Shown piece after piece: positions 12,716 through 23,047 of a DNA stretch of 64,000 nt. The notes under the pieces are model-generated. The model was not told the origin of the DNA and searched no databases. It saw nothing but the letters and a program-made list of their open reading frames with translations. The translations under genes were made by a program, and so were the position numbers. This stretch comes from Citrus sinensis (lineage: Eukaryota > Streptophyta > Magnoliopsida > Sapindales > Rutaceae), in contig NC_068559.1 of assembly GCF_022201045.2 (NCBI RefSeq), positions 29,085,501 through 29,149,500 on the forward strand, written 5' to 3'. The stretch's first letter is position 1. Every line of letters starts with the position of its first letter.

Positions 12716-13592
12716 TAGGGATGGCAATGGGCAGCGCCTGCAGCGAGTTTGTCATTACTAAATCCAAACCCGCATAAAATTTAAATTACCAAACCCACCC
12801 GCAAACCGCAGCGGGTTTTAATTTTTGTACAAAAATCCACCCGCAGCAGGTTTTAACAATTACCAAACCCGCAATGGTATCCGGCGGATTTTTTGCGGGT
12901 TTCCGTATTTAAAATCACAAATGTTTAATATATAAATTTATAATAATAACCTCAAATTCCATATAACATACTTAATTTTATATTTAAATAATGTAAATGA
13001 AAAATTAAAATTTCTACATCAATTCAACACAAATTCTCAAATTTAAGTATAAATTACACAAATCCATTTAAAAAACACAAACTAGTATCTAAAAATAATA
13101 ATTACATTTCATATTATCATTTAAAACAAGCTCCAAGAGAAGATATTCATTTCATTCACCACCATAAGCACCCATCCAACACAATGCCTATAATAATAAT
13201 TAAGATTAATATTTTCAAATACTAATTCGAAGGAAAATGCCTTTAGTTTTCTTTAGATTATGACTTTAGAATAGGATATAGGCCACATACACACATACAC
13301 AACTTTGAGCCTTTGGCTATTTGGTAATTTAATTAATGACATTATTTTCTTTATACATTTTTAGATTAAAATTAAATTAAAAATATTTGAAAAAAATATT
13401 GCGGGTTTGGTGGATATCCATGCGGGTATCCACCGGATATAAGGTTAATACCAAACCCACCCGCATCCATGTGCGAGTTTTAATTTATAATACTAAACCC
13501 GCCCGCAACGGGTAAAATTACCCACAACGGGCGGGTTTTGGCGGGTGGGTTTGGGCAGGTTTGCGGGTTTGCGGGTACAATTGCCATCCTTA
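12716..13592. mobile_element. Non-autonomous hAT-type DNA transposon, 877 bp
   Basis: The termini are TAGGGATGGCAAT on the left and ATTGCCATCCTTA on the right, a 13-bp inverted repeat with one mismatch, typical of plant hAT (Ac/Ds-like) elements. It is flanked by a perfect 8-bp target duplication GTTGCAAC at 12708-12715 and 13593-13600. Both ends carry many copies of ACCCGC / GCGGGT, as expected of subterminal transposase-binding repeats. The AT-rich interior has no transposase frame, so it would depend on an autonomous relative. The perfect target duplication suggests a fairly recent insertion. It lies about 500 bp upstream of the mitochondrial-protein gene at 14103. Confidence 0.9.
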
Positions 13593-13712
13593 GTTGCAAC
13601 ATTCATTAATCATTAATATTATACCGTCGCACATGGTATACGTAGTTTGTAATTTGTTTTTGGCAAAATAAAAATGAAATAGATAAAAATATAATAAAAA
13701 TGAGAATAAAAT

Positions 13713-13845
13713 TGTAGTGCAACTGTGGTACCGTGCCACAGTTGCACCCAACTGTTGGATTTCTACTTATTCAAGTAGACCCCACTCATTTGAGTGGATC
13801 CAACAACTGGTGCAACTGTGACACGGTACCACAATTACACTATAG
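13713..13845. mobile_element. Foldback MITE with about 45-bp inverted repeats
   Basis: Left arm TAGTGCAACTGTGGTACCGT and the reverse complement of the right arm TAGTGTAATTGTGGTACCGT match nearly end to end and continue through CACAGTTGCACC to a short spacer around CAAGTAGACCCCACTCATTT. The whole unit is about 130 bp and could fold into one hairpin. It carries no coding sequence. It lies between the hAT element and the gene at 14103, within that gene's upstream region. Confidence 0.8.
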
Positions 13846-14102
13846 CCTATCCCTAAAAATGATATGATTCTCCAAACAAATACAGCATATACGATCAACA
13901 GTCGTAGAAAAAAAAATTACGATATTGGGGAATTGTAGGAAAGAGATCTAAAGGATCGTAATTTTAATTCAGGGGCATTGACTGAGACTGACTGCGGCCT
14001 TCTATTCGATCACATGTGTTTTATGTGATGGGATCCCCTGTTTAAATCTCTGATGCGCCCACCATCTTCCCGTGTGTTTTTGTAGAAAGCTAAAATCTCA
14101 GA

Positions 14103-14978
14103 ATGGCCGCCATCGCTTCCCGTAGATTTTCCTCCAGACTCTTCAAACCCTCTTCATCTTATTTGTCGTGCGCTTCTTTCATAACTCATAACCGTAATCC
14201 TAACCCTAGATCCTCCTCGAATTCAATTTTCTCACAACAAAATCCCTTAGACCCTAACTCCAAAATCTTATATTTCGTTTCAGCTTCACCCTTATCAGAT
14301 CCCCCTACCTGTTTGGTCCCTCAAACGCCTTTAAATCCAAAACCTATAAATCCCCATCTGGGTCTCATTATTAGGTCATATTCATACTCGACTGCCAATA
14401 AAAATCACGACTTTTTGCATCATCAACTACAAAGCCCCAACCCCATGAATTATACAAGATCACAGTCGAAACCCAGATTTTTCTCTGAGGAGCCGCAGCA
14501 AGGTCAAAGCCCGAGTGAGTACCCCAGTCAAAACCCTAATTTCAAGCACCAAGAAATTGAAGGACCAACAGTAGAGCGTGATTTATCAGCTTTAGCTAAA
14601 GAAACCAGACAGGTGCTTGAAGAAATGATGAAGAAAATTTACAGTCTCAGCAGAACCGTTGCCCTTCTGGGTCTGTTCCAATTAGGAATAGGAGCTTGGA
14701 TTACATACATTACGCAAGCATCACCCATAATAGAGGTCTCAATGCAGAACGTCGTGGCTTTTGGATTTCCATTTGCTTTGGCGCTTATACTGAGGCGATC
14801 TTTGAAGCCAATGTACTTCTTCAAGAAGATGGAGGAACAAGGTAGATTGCAGATTCTTACTTTGACACTTCAGGTTGTTAAGAATTTGAATGCTCTATTT
14901 GCTCGGGTACACGGGGTTAGTTTGCTTTGTATTGCAGGTTTGTCATCTGGATTGTTGTTCCATTTGTTGGCTAGATAA
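14103..14978 (+). CDS. Mitochondrial membrane protein of unknown function
   Basis: This intronless gene encodes 291 residues. The first 100 or so are rich in Ser, Arg, Asn and Pro with no acidic cluster and begin [14 protein letters not shown], a convincing mitochondrial presequence. A low-complexity Gln/Pro/Asn region follows to about 155. A helical segment (159-185, [20 protein letters not shown]) then leads into three hydrophobic segments at about 184-204, 216-231 and 270-290, so the C-terminal half is probably a small inner-membrane domain. The protein ends just after the last segment (LLFHLLAR). I recognise no named family or catalytic motif. The ATG at 14103 is the first in frame and starts the presequence. 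Both the hAT and foldback elements lie within 1.4 kb upstream. Targeting is inferred from composition only. Confidence 0.8.
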   Translation: MAAIASRRFSSRLFKPSSSYLSCASFITHNRNPNPRSSSNSIFSQQNPLDPNSKILYFVSASPLSDPPTCLVPQTPLNPKPINPHLGLIIRSYSYSTANKNHDFLHHQLQSPNPMNYTRSQSKPRFFSEEPQQGQSPSEYPSQNPNFKHQEIEGPTVERDLSALAKETRQVLEEMMKKIYSLSRTVALLGLFQLGIGAWITYITQASPIIEVSMQNVVAFGFPFALALILRRSLKPMYFFKKMEEQGRLQILTLTLQVVKNLNALFARVHGVSLLCIAGLSSGLLFHLLAR

Positions 14979-14979
14979 G

Positions 14980-15755
14980 ATTCAATTGGACTTTGTGTTT
15001 TCGGGTTTAGTGATAATAAAAATCGATTTGGAATTTTCTTAAACCAAGTTGATTTTGATTTTAATTTTTAATTTCACTATGACGGTGCTCGAAGCTGTAT
15101 TTTATGCTCCATAGAATTATTTAGGTTTTTACTTACTGAACATAAAATGCTGGGATTTGCTTTTGTGATCTTATGGAATTTGGAATCTGCTGGGTGTGTA
15201 AATGTTTGGTGGGATTATATGGAAAGATTTTATATTCTTTTGGATGAAATTTTGTGCGATGTTTCTTAGCATGTACTGGATTTTCCTGTGATGTAATTGG
15301 GTCAAATAGTATGGTGTTTGAAAAAGAAATTGCTTCTTATTCTTACCTTACCTACAAAGGTGGAGGATAATTGACCATTTAGAACCAAAAACACAAAGCC
15401 CGCCATTATTAAACCATTCAAGTCATTAACTATTATACACAATCCCATTAGCAGGTTAAAGTGTAGTGCATGTGCATCGCATCAGTCATCAGTGTGTGCA
15501 CTCGTTATGACATGTTTCATCAGAAAATTGCGAATTATGCATTACATGTTTCTCCGTCTGAAAATCAAGGTTGGGTTACCTTCCAATTTTCGGAAAAGAA
15601 AGTAGGAAAAATGGTTGGGTTCATGCCATGGGTTGGAAGTGCGTTCACATTTTGAGAAATTTAAAGACAACTCGTCTGCATTATCAGAGAAAACGACGAC
15701 ACTTATATATTCATTAACTAAACGGGCATTCTAGCTAGCTACATACGTACGGATG
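14980..15755. other. 3' UTR and intergenic region, nothing coding seen
   Basis: This stretch contains the 3' UTR of the gene ending at 14978 and, towards the right, the presumed 3' UTR of the minus-strand AG peptide. The open frame at 15470-15655 has no recognisable domain and is probably chance. Confidence 0.5.
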
Positions 15756-15759
15756 AAGC

Positions 15760-15963
15760 CTAGTGTAAGAGAAGACCACAAACATAAAACAGAGCAGAAG
15801 TCGCAATGACATAAACCGAAGCTGAAGAAGCAAAAGCTGATCCGGTAGCCATGGCTGGTGAAGGAGCTATCGCATCGTCAAAAGCGTGAACCATAAGTTT
15901 TGGCAACAGCATTGCAAGAGGCAAAACAGCTGCTGCTATTAAAGAACCCTTGATTGAAGCCAT
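15760..15963 (-). CDS. Arabinogalactan-peptide-like secreted protein, GPI-anchor type
   Basis: This short intronless gene encodes 67 residues from the ATG at 15963. An upstream in-frame start would add five residues (MRFKR), but MASIKGS makes the better signal peptide. Residues 1-27 form a hydrophobic signal sequence ending near VHA. The mature part is very short and holds an Ala-Pro-Ser-Pro core (AIAPSPA, 31-37). The rest is Ala/Ser rich and ends in a hydrophobic stretch (50-66), as in GPI-anchor signals. The shape matches plant AG peptides: an extracellular, heavily O-glycosylated peptide on a membrane anchor. It has only one Ala-Pro pair, so the glycomodule is weaker than in the AG peptide at 23798. 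Both are exactly 67 residues. A long TATA tract lies about 45-80 bp upstream. Confidence 0.7.
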   Translation of the reverse strand: MASIKGSLIAAAVLPLAMLLPKLMVHAFDDAIAPSPAMATGSAFASSASVYVIATSALFYVCGLLLH

Positions 15964-16007
15964 TCTTTTGAACCTCAAATGTGTGCGAACTCTGGTGTTG
16001 GTGAAGA

Positions 16008-16042
16008 TATTATATCTATATATTTATATATATATATATAAA
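16008..16042 (-). promoter_or_regulatory. TATA-rich tract upstream of the AG-peptide gene
   Basis: On the minus strand, TTTATATATATATATATAAA and a further ATATA run lie about 45-80 bp before the ATG at 15963. It can serve as the TATA region and is also a microsatellite, so its length may vary between individuals. Confidence 0.5.
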
Positions 16043-16049
16043 GCTGCGA

Positions 16050-17400
16050 CTTGAGAAGGTGATATGGCATTATCATTTCTTATCTTTGTATATTATCTAT
16101 TATCTAATAAATAGAGAAATTTTCTTTTAGATTTGGTTTTTCATCTTCTCATAATTAATTTGATTGTTATTACACAATAGTAATTATGTAAATATTTTAA
16201 TGAGACATATTCTTTGTAATGAACATCCAATGGGGAGTGTTATGAATTTATTAAAATAAATGTAGATGTTCATAACATATATCTCTTAGTCTCTCCACTA
16301 TCTCTCATTAGCAACCTTTAGTTTTCCTATAACTTCCAGTCTTCCACTATCTCACAAGGAATTATGAATTACGTAAAAATGAGATATTAATGTGTTAGCT
16401 ATTAGATATACATCTTTTTCTAAAACAAATATGGGAGATTTTCCGTGAACTTTCAGGGCTGAGCCACCAATCCATGCAGCTGGATGGCACAGCCCTTTAA
16501 AAAAAAAATTAAAATTAAAAATGGAAAAAAAAATCCCTATCTTCTCTCGTAAAATCCCAATTTAATTTTCGTTGCAAAATTATAGCTTATGTTTATACAT
16601 ATAACGGAAACTGAAACCATGAAAGACAATGAAATTATCAGATAGCAAAGCATGCATATTTTTGGACAAATTTCTACCTATTTGAAAAATAATGTGATGT
16701 TTATCTAATTGTTTCTTCCTTTGATAAACTAGATTCTATAAAATAATTAAAAAAATAAATTAAAATAAAATTCTGCCTGTTCACAAATAAAATAGATTTG
16801 ATGTGTAGTCAAGTCCGGAATATTCTTATGAAGAAATTTGTGATATTTCACTTGGAAAGGGATTTGCTAATGTTTTGAAGGACTCCGAGGAGTTGTTTCT
16901 TTGATATTCTCTTCGATCATCAATGGAATGTCTAACTATTAATCGATTATCATTCTTCCAACTTCCATGCTTAATTATAATTTAAATGTTACAAATTTGA
17001 CAATGTCACGTCATATATCTGCTCGGCGTTAGAATTATGCGTGTGGGTTCATTTTTTGGTTCGCTGTAATAGAATTATGTGTGTAATAAATAAAAACGTT
17101 ATATTATCGATTATAGATTCGTACTCATAGTTATTTATATTAATTATTTAAGGATGCAATAAGTGAATTCAGCTGGTAAAATTTCTTGAGTGGAACCAAA
17201 GATTTGAAATTTGAATTCCCCTCAGATAAGTGGAGAGTTAATGTTAATTAGATTGCGATTAGTTTATAATTAAAAAAAGAAAAGAAAAGAAAATGAATGG
17301 GGAATGAATTAGATTGCCATTGCACATTAGTCTATAACTCTTTGAAAAATCATATGGATGGAGAGAGGATTAGATTGTCAATCAGTCCATATAAAGATAT
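16050..17400. other. AT-rich intergenic region with SINE-like debris at its right end
   Basis: There is no coding sequence. A small imperfect hairpin (AGGGCTG ... CAGCCCT) lies near 16457-16497. A tRNA-derived SINE-like segment begins near 17160. Confidence 0.5.
17155..17400 (+). repeat. SINE-like segment with three copies of a 3' motif
   Basis: Around 17175-17225 a box A-like CAGCTGGTAAA is followed by a box B-like GAAATTTGAATTCCC, as in degenerate tRNA-derived SINEs, and an A-rich tail (AAAAAAAGAAAAGAAAAG) starts near 17272. The motif TTAGATTG followed by (C/T)ATTAG..TATAA occurs three times, near 17248, 17309 and 17369. No flanking target duplication was identified. Confidence 0.35.
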
Positions 17401-17559
17401 CAACATGTGCAGCGTGCAAGCTCGTGTTGTGAACTGAAAGCCATATGGCATCACTGCGATATAGTAACGAGACTTACAGCACGTTCGTCTGAATTATACA
17501 GTTTGAATTTCGAAGTGAGCGTTCAGCACTCAGGAGTCACCCGCATTTCTGTCTTTCAT

Positions 17560-18610
17560 CGTGCCAAACCCTCCATGATGTCCATGGTCAAAGTTCTTCT
17601 CCACTAACTATCAAACTCATCATCAACCTCCATCCCCTTAACTTTCTTTGACATTCCATCACTCATCTTTCTCAATGAAGCCATCGCCATGCATTGTTTG
17701 ATCGTGCAGTGATTATTGACAGACGATATGGCCCTTGAAGAGATCTTTTTTGAAGGAGTGGTGCAAAATAAGCCGACATTGACTTGTACAGTCTAGTATG
17801 GCCAGAGCTACTTTTGTGGCAGGCTCAATTGACTTGGAAAATATCAATGGAACATGGATTATTGCTCAATGAAAGATGAAGAAACAGGCGGAGTAAGTAC
17901 TTGGGTTCTTCTGTATGCGTCTGTTTGGTAAAAACTAAAAAGCAAAAGCACGTGACATTACCACACGTCAAAAATATCTACGGATCGGATTTTCTTCGGG
18001 TTCGGGCTTTATAATTATAATCCGTTTCGATCATCCGGTGCCCACTACATATTTCCGCAACTGTAGGTGTATCGGGTTCGGTAGGTCAATGAGTACAAGG
18101 AGAGAGTTGTTGGGTGAAGATGGGATAGTTGCGGCAGCAAATGCAATTGGAAACACAATCATGAAGTTGGATAAGGGCAAGTTGGGTGAACATGAATAGA
18201 TGATCCATGGTTTCGTTGCCCGATCACCAAGTTGGGTTCCATCTTTACAAGACTGATTTTGGGTGGCGCAGGCCTAAGAAAATCAAGGAGACTTCAATTG
18301 ATAAAAACGTTGTTTAGAATTAAAGTGCTGTAATTTTTAAATTATAAAATAAAAATTAATATTATTTAATAAATAATAATTTTAATAAAATTAATAAAGA
18401 TATAATAAATTTTTTATTATATAAATATAAAATTAAATTAATTTAACTTTTAAAATATAATAATTAATATTTATTAAATATTTTATTATTATAATTTTTA
18501 AATTATAATTATTCTAATTCCAATCATACTAAAAATAAGGGCCATTTCGCTTGCTGAAAGTAGAGATCTCGAAGGTGAAATCGAGGTTGGTGTGGATCTA
18601 CCTAACGTTC
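17560..18610 (+). pseudogene. BAHD acyltransferase pseudogene, copy 1 (malonyltransferase-like)
   Basis: Remnants lie in order on the plus strand. Near 17634-17657 is PLTFFDIP, the N-terminal signature of anthocyanin/phenolic-glucoside malonyltransferase-type BAHD enzymes. Near 17760-17850 come KEWCK and RATFV. Near 18030-18190 is a central block with ELLGEDGIV. DFGWRRPKK at about 18254-18280 is the structural DFGWG motif with its last Gly changed to Arg. Near 18545-18600 is the C-terminal block RAIS..ESRDLEGEIEVGV. There are several frame changes and in-frame stops, the catalytic HXXXD region is not found, and an AT-rich insertion of about 220 bp splits the 3' end. It is a clear sister of the copy at 19740-20880. 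Confidence 0.8.
18310..18535. mobile_element. AT-rich insertion inside BAHD pseudogene copy 1, MITE-like
   Basis: Copy 2 reads continuously through SIDKMRAISFTESRD, while copy 1 has about 220 bp of extremely AT-rich DNA between SIDK and RAISLAESRD. The ends show a loose inverted similarity (TTTAGAATTAAAG...TAATTTTTAAATTATA against the reverse complement of the right end). It was therefore probably inserted after the two copies diverged. The superfamily is unclear. Confidence 0.5.
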
Positions 18611-18924
18611 AAATGATGCCTTCACCTTTCTCTTCAATCAAGTCCTACATGGCTACATGTCCTTTAATAATTCATTGTCTCCTATATCATTTACATTTAT
18701 TTGTCCTCTTTATCAATGGAAACAAGATATCTCATTTCACTTACTGCTGTGTGATTCACATTTACAGGATGTTTCTTTTATTTTTTACAGGGATTGGGCA
18801 CGTATCATCATGTGAACGTGGGACAGTAATTAATTATAGTTGTCATTATTTCAATGGCTGATGAGATACAAATCTTTTAACATCGGAAATATCCCAACTT
18901 TAATTAGGACGGACAGAGTCTGGT

Positions 18925-19450
18925 ATTTACCCTGAATGCTATCCCGAATTTACGTCCCTAATGATAAAATATACCGTTTGATTTCATTTGTTTTTTATTT
19001 ACTTTTGAGAAGCACGTATTTTATTTGTTTTGTATAATTTGATTGTCAATCAACGTGTTTGGTTTACTTTTTTCATTTATTATTTTTCAATTGTGCAGCA
19101 TTTATTTCATTTACTTTTCCTTTACATATTCCTTTCGTTTAAGCGGAGTAGAGAATTCATTGCAGCGCTGAAAAGAGTGAAAAATCATAAGTGCAAAATT
19201 CCATTTGGAAACTGCAAAATCGGAATTGGTTTGTGAATGTGCTAAACCTCTACATTTTCGGGGCTAAGGAAAAGGAAAATGTAAAGGGACAGTGGAAAGA
19301 AAGTGTAAAGGGATAGTGGAAAGGAAAAGTGTAAAAGGAAAGTGGAAAGAAAGAAAACAAATAAAATATGTGTTTCTAAAAAACAAATGAAACCAAACGG
19401 TACGTTTTATCATTCGGGGCGTAAATTTAGGGTTAGCATTCGGGGTAAAT
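18925..19450. mobile_element. MITE with about 80-bp terminal inverted repeats
   Basis: The left end ATTTACCCTGAATGCTATCC and the reverse complement of the right end ATTTACCCCGAATGCTAACC start an inverted repeat that runs about 80 bp, including TGATAAAA.TACCGTTTG.TT and TCATTTGTTTTTTA. Total length is about 526 bp with no transposase frame. Such long TIRs suit a Mutator-like MITE, but I could not confirm a 9-bp target duplication. It sits between the two BAHD pseudogene copies. Confidence 0.75.
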
Positions 19451-19739
19451 AATTTTTTTGGGACAAAAATCTTGTGTAATTAGAGATGTCTTAGTGTTAA
19501 ATCTCTGCTAGGCTCTTCCATCACTCGTATTTGTCATTTATTCTGCTTTGTGTATTGCAGTTTCCACTTTCCTCTGTTGTATACTGCTCGTAATTCAATA
19601 ATGAAAAAGCAACCATACATACTATCATCAAGCAAGGCAGGTTACTTAACTTTGCGGCCTTGAATATTCTCTCCAATTGTTTCGAACTATTATTCTTCTT
19701 CGAGAATCCTTATCCCATCTCTCAATTTTTGTCAAACAC

Positions 19740-20880
19740 TTTAGTCTTTACCAGTGCTCAAGCATTCACCCGCTCTTACTCTCCAACATCTGTCCCCTTT
19801 CGAACCTTACAGTACTGCCGCAAGGTCAAGGATACACTAAGTCTCACATTCTTTACGCCCATGGGGACTATGTTTTATTAACTTTAGCTGAGTCTAACAG
19901 TGGTTTTAATCGTTTATCGGGCAATCATCAACGTTATGTGAATGAATTTTACTCATTAGTGCCTGAATTGGCTAGTACTAGTGCCTGTAAGCAAGCTAAA
20001 CTTCTATTGCTTGCCGTGCAACTTAACAGTTTTCTCTAATGATGGAAGAACATTTAGCAATTTCTTAAAGACATGGGGCTCGGTATGTAGAGACTCTTCT
20101 TGCTTGAGCGAGCCATTTGGTTGTTTGGCGATAGAAGACACAAATGGGCTGGAGGGAATTTTCCTGAATGAGTGGTGCAAGCGAAGACCTTCACAAGAAA
20201 TGGTCGTCATATGCAATGGAATGGCCAATTTAGATTTATCAAATACGGTTAGGGCAACTTTTTTGTTAGCCCGAATAATATGGAGAAGATCAAGCAATGG
20301 ACTAACTTGCTCTTTAATTTGGGTTTGTTATGTAAAAGCAGAAGCAAAGGTAAATGAGCCAGGTAAATCATTGGGTGAGGATCCGTGTTACTTCGGGTTC
20401 AATGCGGGCGGTATAACCACTTTGTACTATCGGATTCCCACAACTCATTTTGGTAATTGCTCAGGGTTTGCACGTTGCTTGGCAACTTGGGATGAATTGT
20501 TAGGAGAAGATGGGATCGTTGTTGCAGCAAATGTGATAGGAAGCACGGTTACAGAGCCGGATGGGGAAATATTAGGAGGGGCGGAGAAGTGGATTTCGGA
20601 TTATGAGGTGTTTTTTTGAGTCAAAGCTCCATGTTATGGTTGCTGGGTCACCAAAGTTGGAGTTTTATTATGAGACTGATTTTGGGTGGGGAAAGCCTAA
20701 GAAAATAGAGGAAATTTCAATAGATAAGATGAGAGCAATTTCATTTACTGAGAGCAGAGATGTGAAGGGTGGCATTGAAGTTGGTTTGGCTTTAACTAAG
20801 GCTAAAATGGATGCTTTTACAATGTTCTTCAGTGAAAGTCTTGATGTACTTCAATTAAAGAAAAATAAATTATATTTGTT
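19740..20880 (+). pseudogene. BAHD acyltransferase pseudogene, copy 2 (malonyltransferase-like)
   Basis: A nearly full-length relative of anthocyanin or phenolic-glucoside malonyltransferases, read in at least three frames. Recognisable blocks are LLSNICPLSNLTVLPQGQG and LTLAESNSGFNRLSGNH (about 19760-19920), YSLVPELA, then a jump to DGRT.SNFLKTWGSVCRDSS, NGLEGIFLNEWCK, VRATFLL, TTHFGNCSGFARC, ELLGEDGIVVAANVIGSTV, DFGWGKPKK (20678 onward) and ESRDVKGGIEVGLAL. The HHAVLDG segment with the catalytic His of HXXXD is missing: the sequence passes from LTVFSN straight to DGRT. A frame change falls at the T run near 20608-20616. The N-terminal 40-50 residues are not recognisable. It could not be an active enzyme. 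Functional BAHD members transfer acyl groups from CoA to flavonoid glycosides in the cytosol. Confidence 0.85.
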
Positions 20881-20899
20881 CTGTTTACTCAAGAGTCAA

Positions 20900-22100
20900 C
20901 ATTAACTTTTTAGTATAATGATTATTGCTTAAAAAGTAATGCTAAGTGTAGAGAAAGATAAGAGAAATTTGTCTTTTCTTTCTCTACTCACTCACTCTCT
21001 CTTCCTGTTTCTTTTTTATTTCTCTCATTTTTCTTTCATGTTTCGCTACACCAAGCATTTTGCTTACTTTAAACGATCTCTTGGTGTGACAAAAAGCTGA
21101 AAAATTAGAATTTTTTTTTTGTGTTTTTTCCCCCAATCTTTTATAATTATTAAAATCTAGTAAAAAAAGATGACATAATGTAAATAAAGTGATCAATATC
21201 ATAATTTAAAACTCAATCTTGACCCCTCTTTTGACTAATAAATAATAAATAAGAAAAAAGACTATGAGAGGATTTTTGTCCTAATTTGAGACTAATTAGA
21301 GCATGGAAGAGAAAAATCAGGCATTACATAAATCTTCCTCATTTCAAATAAGAATCCTCTCCATGTTTTTCTCTTTTTCTCTTCTAACCTCTCATAGTTA
21401 CATGAGTAGCCAAAATTAAGTTTTGAATTTTGATGTTGATAATTAAGTCAGTTTTATTTTATTTACAATTAAGCTATTTTTTTTAACTAGATTAAAAAAG
21501 AAACTAAGGAGAAAGTAAAAAATAAGAGAGAAAGAAATAATAAGAAAATCTTAATCCCTTCATTTCTTCATTTCTACTTTCTCTATGTGCCCAGCTATAA
21601 CTAAATAGTATAAAGCAATGCAGAGTATCGGGGTTCTATAAGAAATTTTAAAGGGTTATAATAGCTCAATTGTAGAACAAGTTTCGTGGTTTGAAACTCA
21701 TATTATTAACCCAAAGTCCAAAACAAGCTTTGTCACGTTGGTGGGCTTACCGGCTCAATTGACGTGAAGGTAATAAAAGTCGGGATCCGATGTAATTAAT
21801 AAGAAAAAAAATACAAATAGAAAAGAGGATAATTAACGAATTAAAAAACAAATCTTAAAATAAAAAAAAGGATGATAAAGAAGAGGAGAAAAAAAAGTTA
21901 AAAAACCCATTTTTCTGGAAAATTTTCGAAAATAATCATAAAATTTTTGTTATTTTCACAATTAATCCTCTCAATTTTTTTCTATCAACATTAACCAAAC
22001 ACATGTTTTTCTCCCTAAATTACCTTTCTTTACAAGCCAACTTTCTTTACAAGCCAAAAACAACTTTCTTTCTCTCCTATCGCACGAAACTTGGTGCGAC
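20900..22100. other. Intergenic region rich in A/T and CT runs
   Basis: No coding sequence is seen. Pieces with possible MITE or SINE character are noted elsewhere: a SINE-like block at 21640-21800, and loose inverted matches between about 20940 and 21596 that I do not accept as an element. The right end, about 22112-22130, holds one copy of a repeat that recurs at about 23029. Confidence 0.5.
21640..21800 (+). mobile_element. Possible tRNA-derived SINE fragment
   Basis: TTATAATAGCTCAATTGTAG resembles a tRNA 5' part with box A, and GTGGTTTGAAACTC resembles box B about 25 bp further on. An A-rich end follows near 21800. No target duplication was found, so this rests on the box A/box B resemblance alone. 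Confidence 0.35.
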
Positions 22101-22111
22101 AGACAATTTTG

Positions 22112-23047
22112 GACCTGCCAACGTAAAGTGGCAGCACCGAAAATGGGAAATCATTTGGCTTCGTATACGTTGTTCCAGTAAAAGATTGGAAGAAGAATGT
22201 ACATGACTAAGGCAAAACCAACTAAAGTATTGACAATGGCAAACAATGGTGTCGCTAATGGACTTCCCAAAAAGCTAGAAACCGTAGACCAGTCGATTCC
22301 AATAGCACCAATGCCTAGGCCACTCAGTCCTGAACCTATTTGTTGAGCTGTGACAAATCTTTTCCATATCCAGCAAACAAAAGAAAGAGCAGTAAGGGAA
22401 GGGAAAAGGTATCCTGGGACGATATAATAAGCAAAACACGATACAAACACCACGAAAAAGAATTGTATCCTGGTAAGTCCTCCCTTTGGCCTGTTCTCTT
22501 TTTCATGTAGTGCCCTGCAATTTTTTTTTTTAACAGATTGAATAAATGCATCGTGTTGCTTCAAGTTTAAAAAATGGTGGAATTTGGAAGATGAATGAGC
22601 ACCTGAATAGAGAAACTTGAACCAGGTTTGCTGGCCACCACATGTATGGATAGTCCACGAGGTATCTTCTGAATATACCAGCCCACCCATAATCAAGCAT
22701 CTGAATTGCCCAAAACAAAATATAAAAATCAAAGTTGAGAAACTTTTAGAATGTTTTGTAACTGTAGTACTAATGTAAAATTGTAAATATACCTGAGTTG
22801 TTAGTGCAAGCAACAAGGGCGCTACCGGATGTATACTTCTTTTATAGAAAGCCCTGAGCATTGCAATAATATGGACAGCATAAACACCACTAGCTCCACA
22901 GCTAGCGAAAATGGTGATCAAAACATGTTCTTTAATATTGAAAGGCCCCGGATTAAATGAGAATGACCAGTTCGTAACAGCCTTTTGTCTATCTCTAGCA
23001 TCCCAAGCATCAGAGCTAACTCTTCTAGGACCTGCCAGCGTAAAGTT
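22112..23047. repeat. Direct 19-bp repeat flanking the OPT fragment
   Basis: GGACCTGCCAACGTAAAGT at 22112-22130 and GGACCTGCCAGCGTAAAGT at about 23029-23047 differ by one base and have the same orientation. They lie just outside the two limits of OPT homology (about 22140 and 22990). Such a pair can mark a break-repair or insertion event that brought in the transporter fragment. Confidence 0.65.

Noticed and set aside
16455-16500. Short hairpin AGGGCTG...CAGCCCT
   Set aside because: The stem is interrupted and there is no gene, terminator or family context. Too small to interpret.
20940-21596. Possible element with GTGTAGAGAAAG / CTTTCTCTATGTG ends
   Set aside because: The match lies in CT/GA-rich DNA, where such pairs arise by chance. 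Boundaries could not be fixed.
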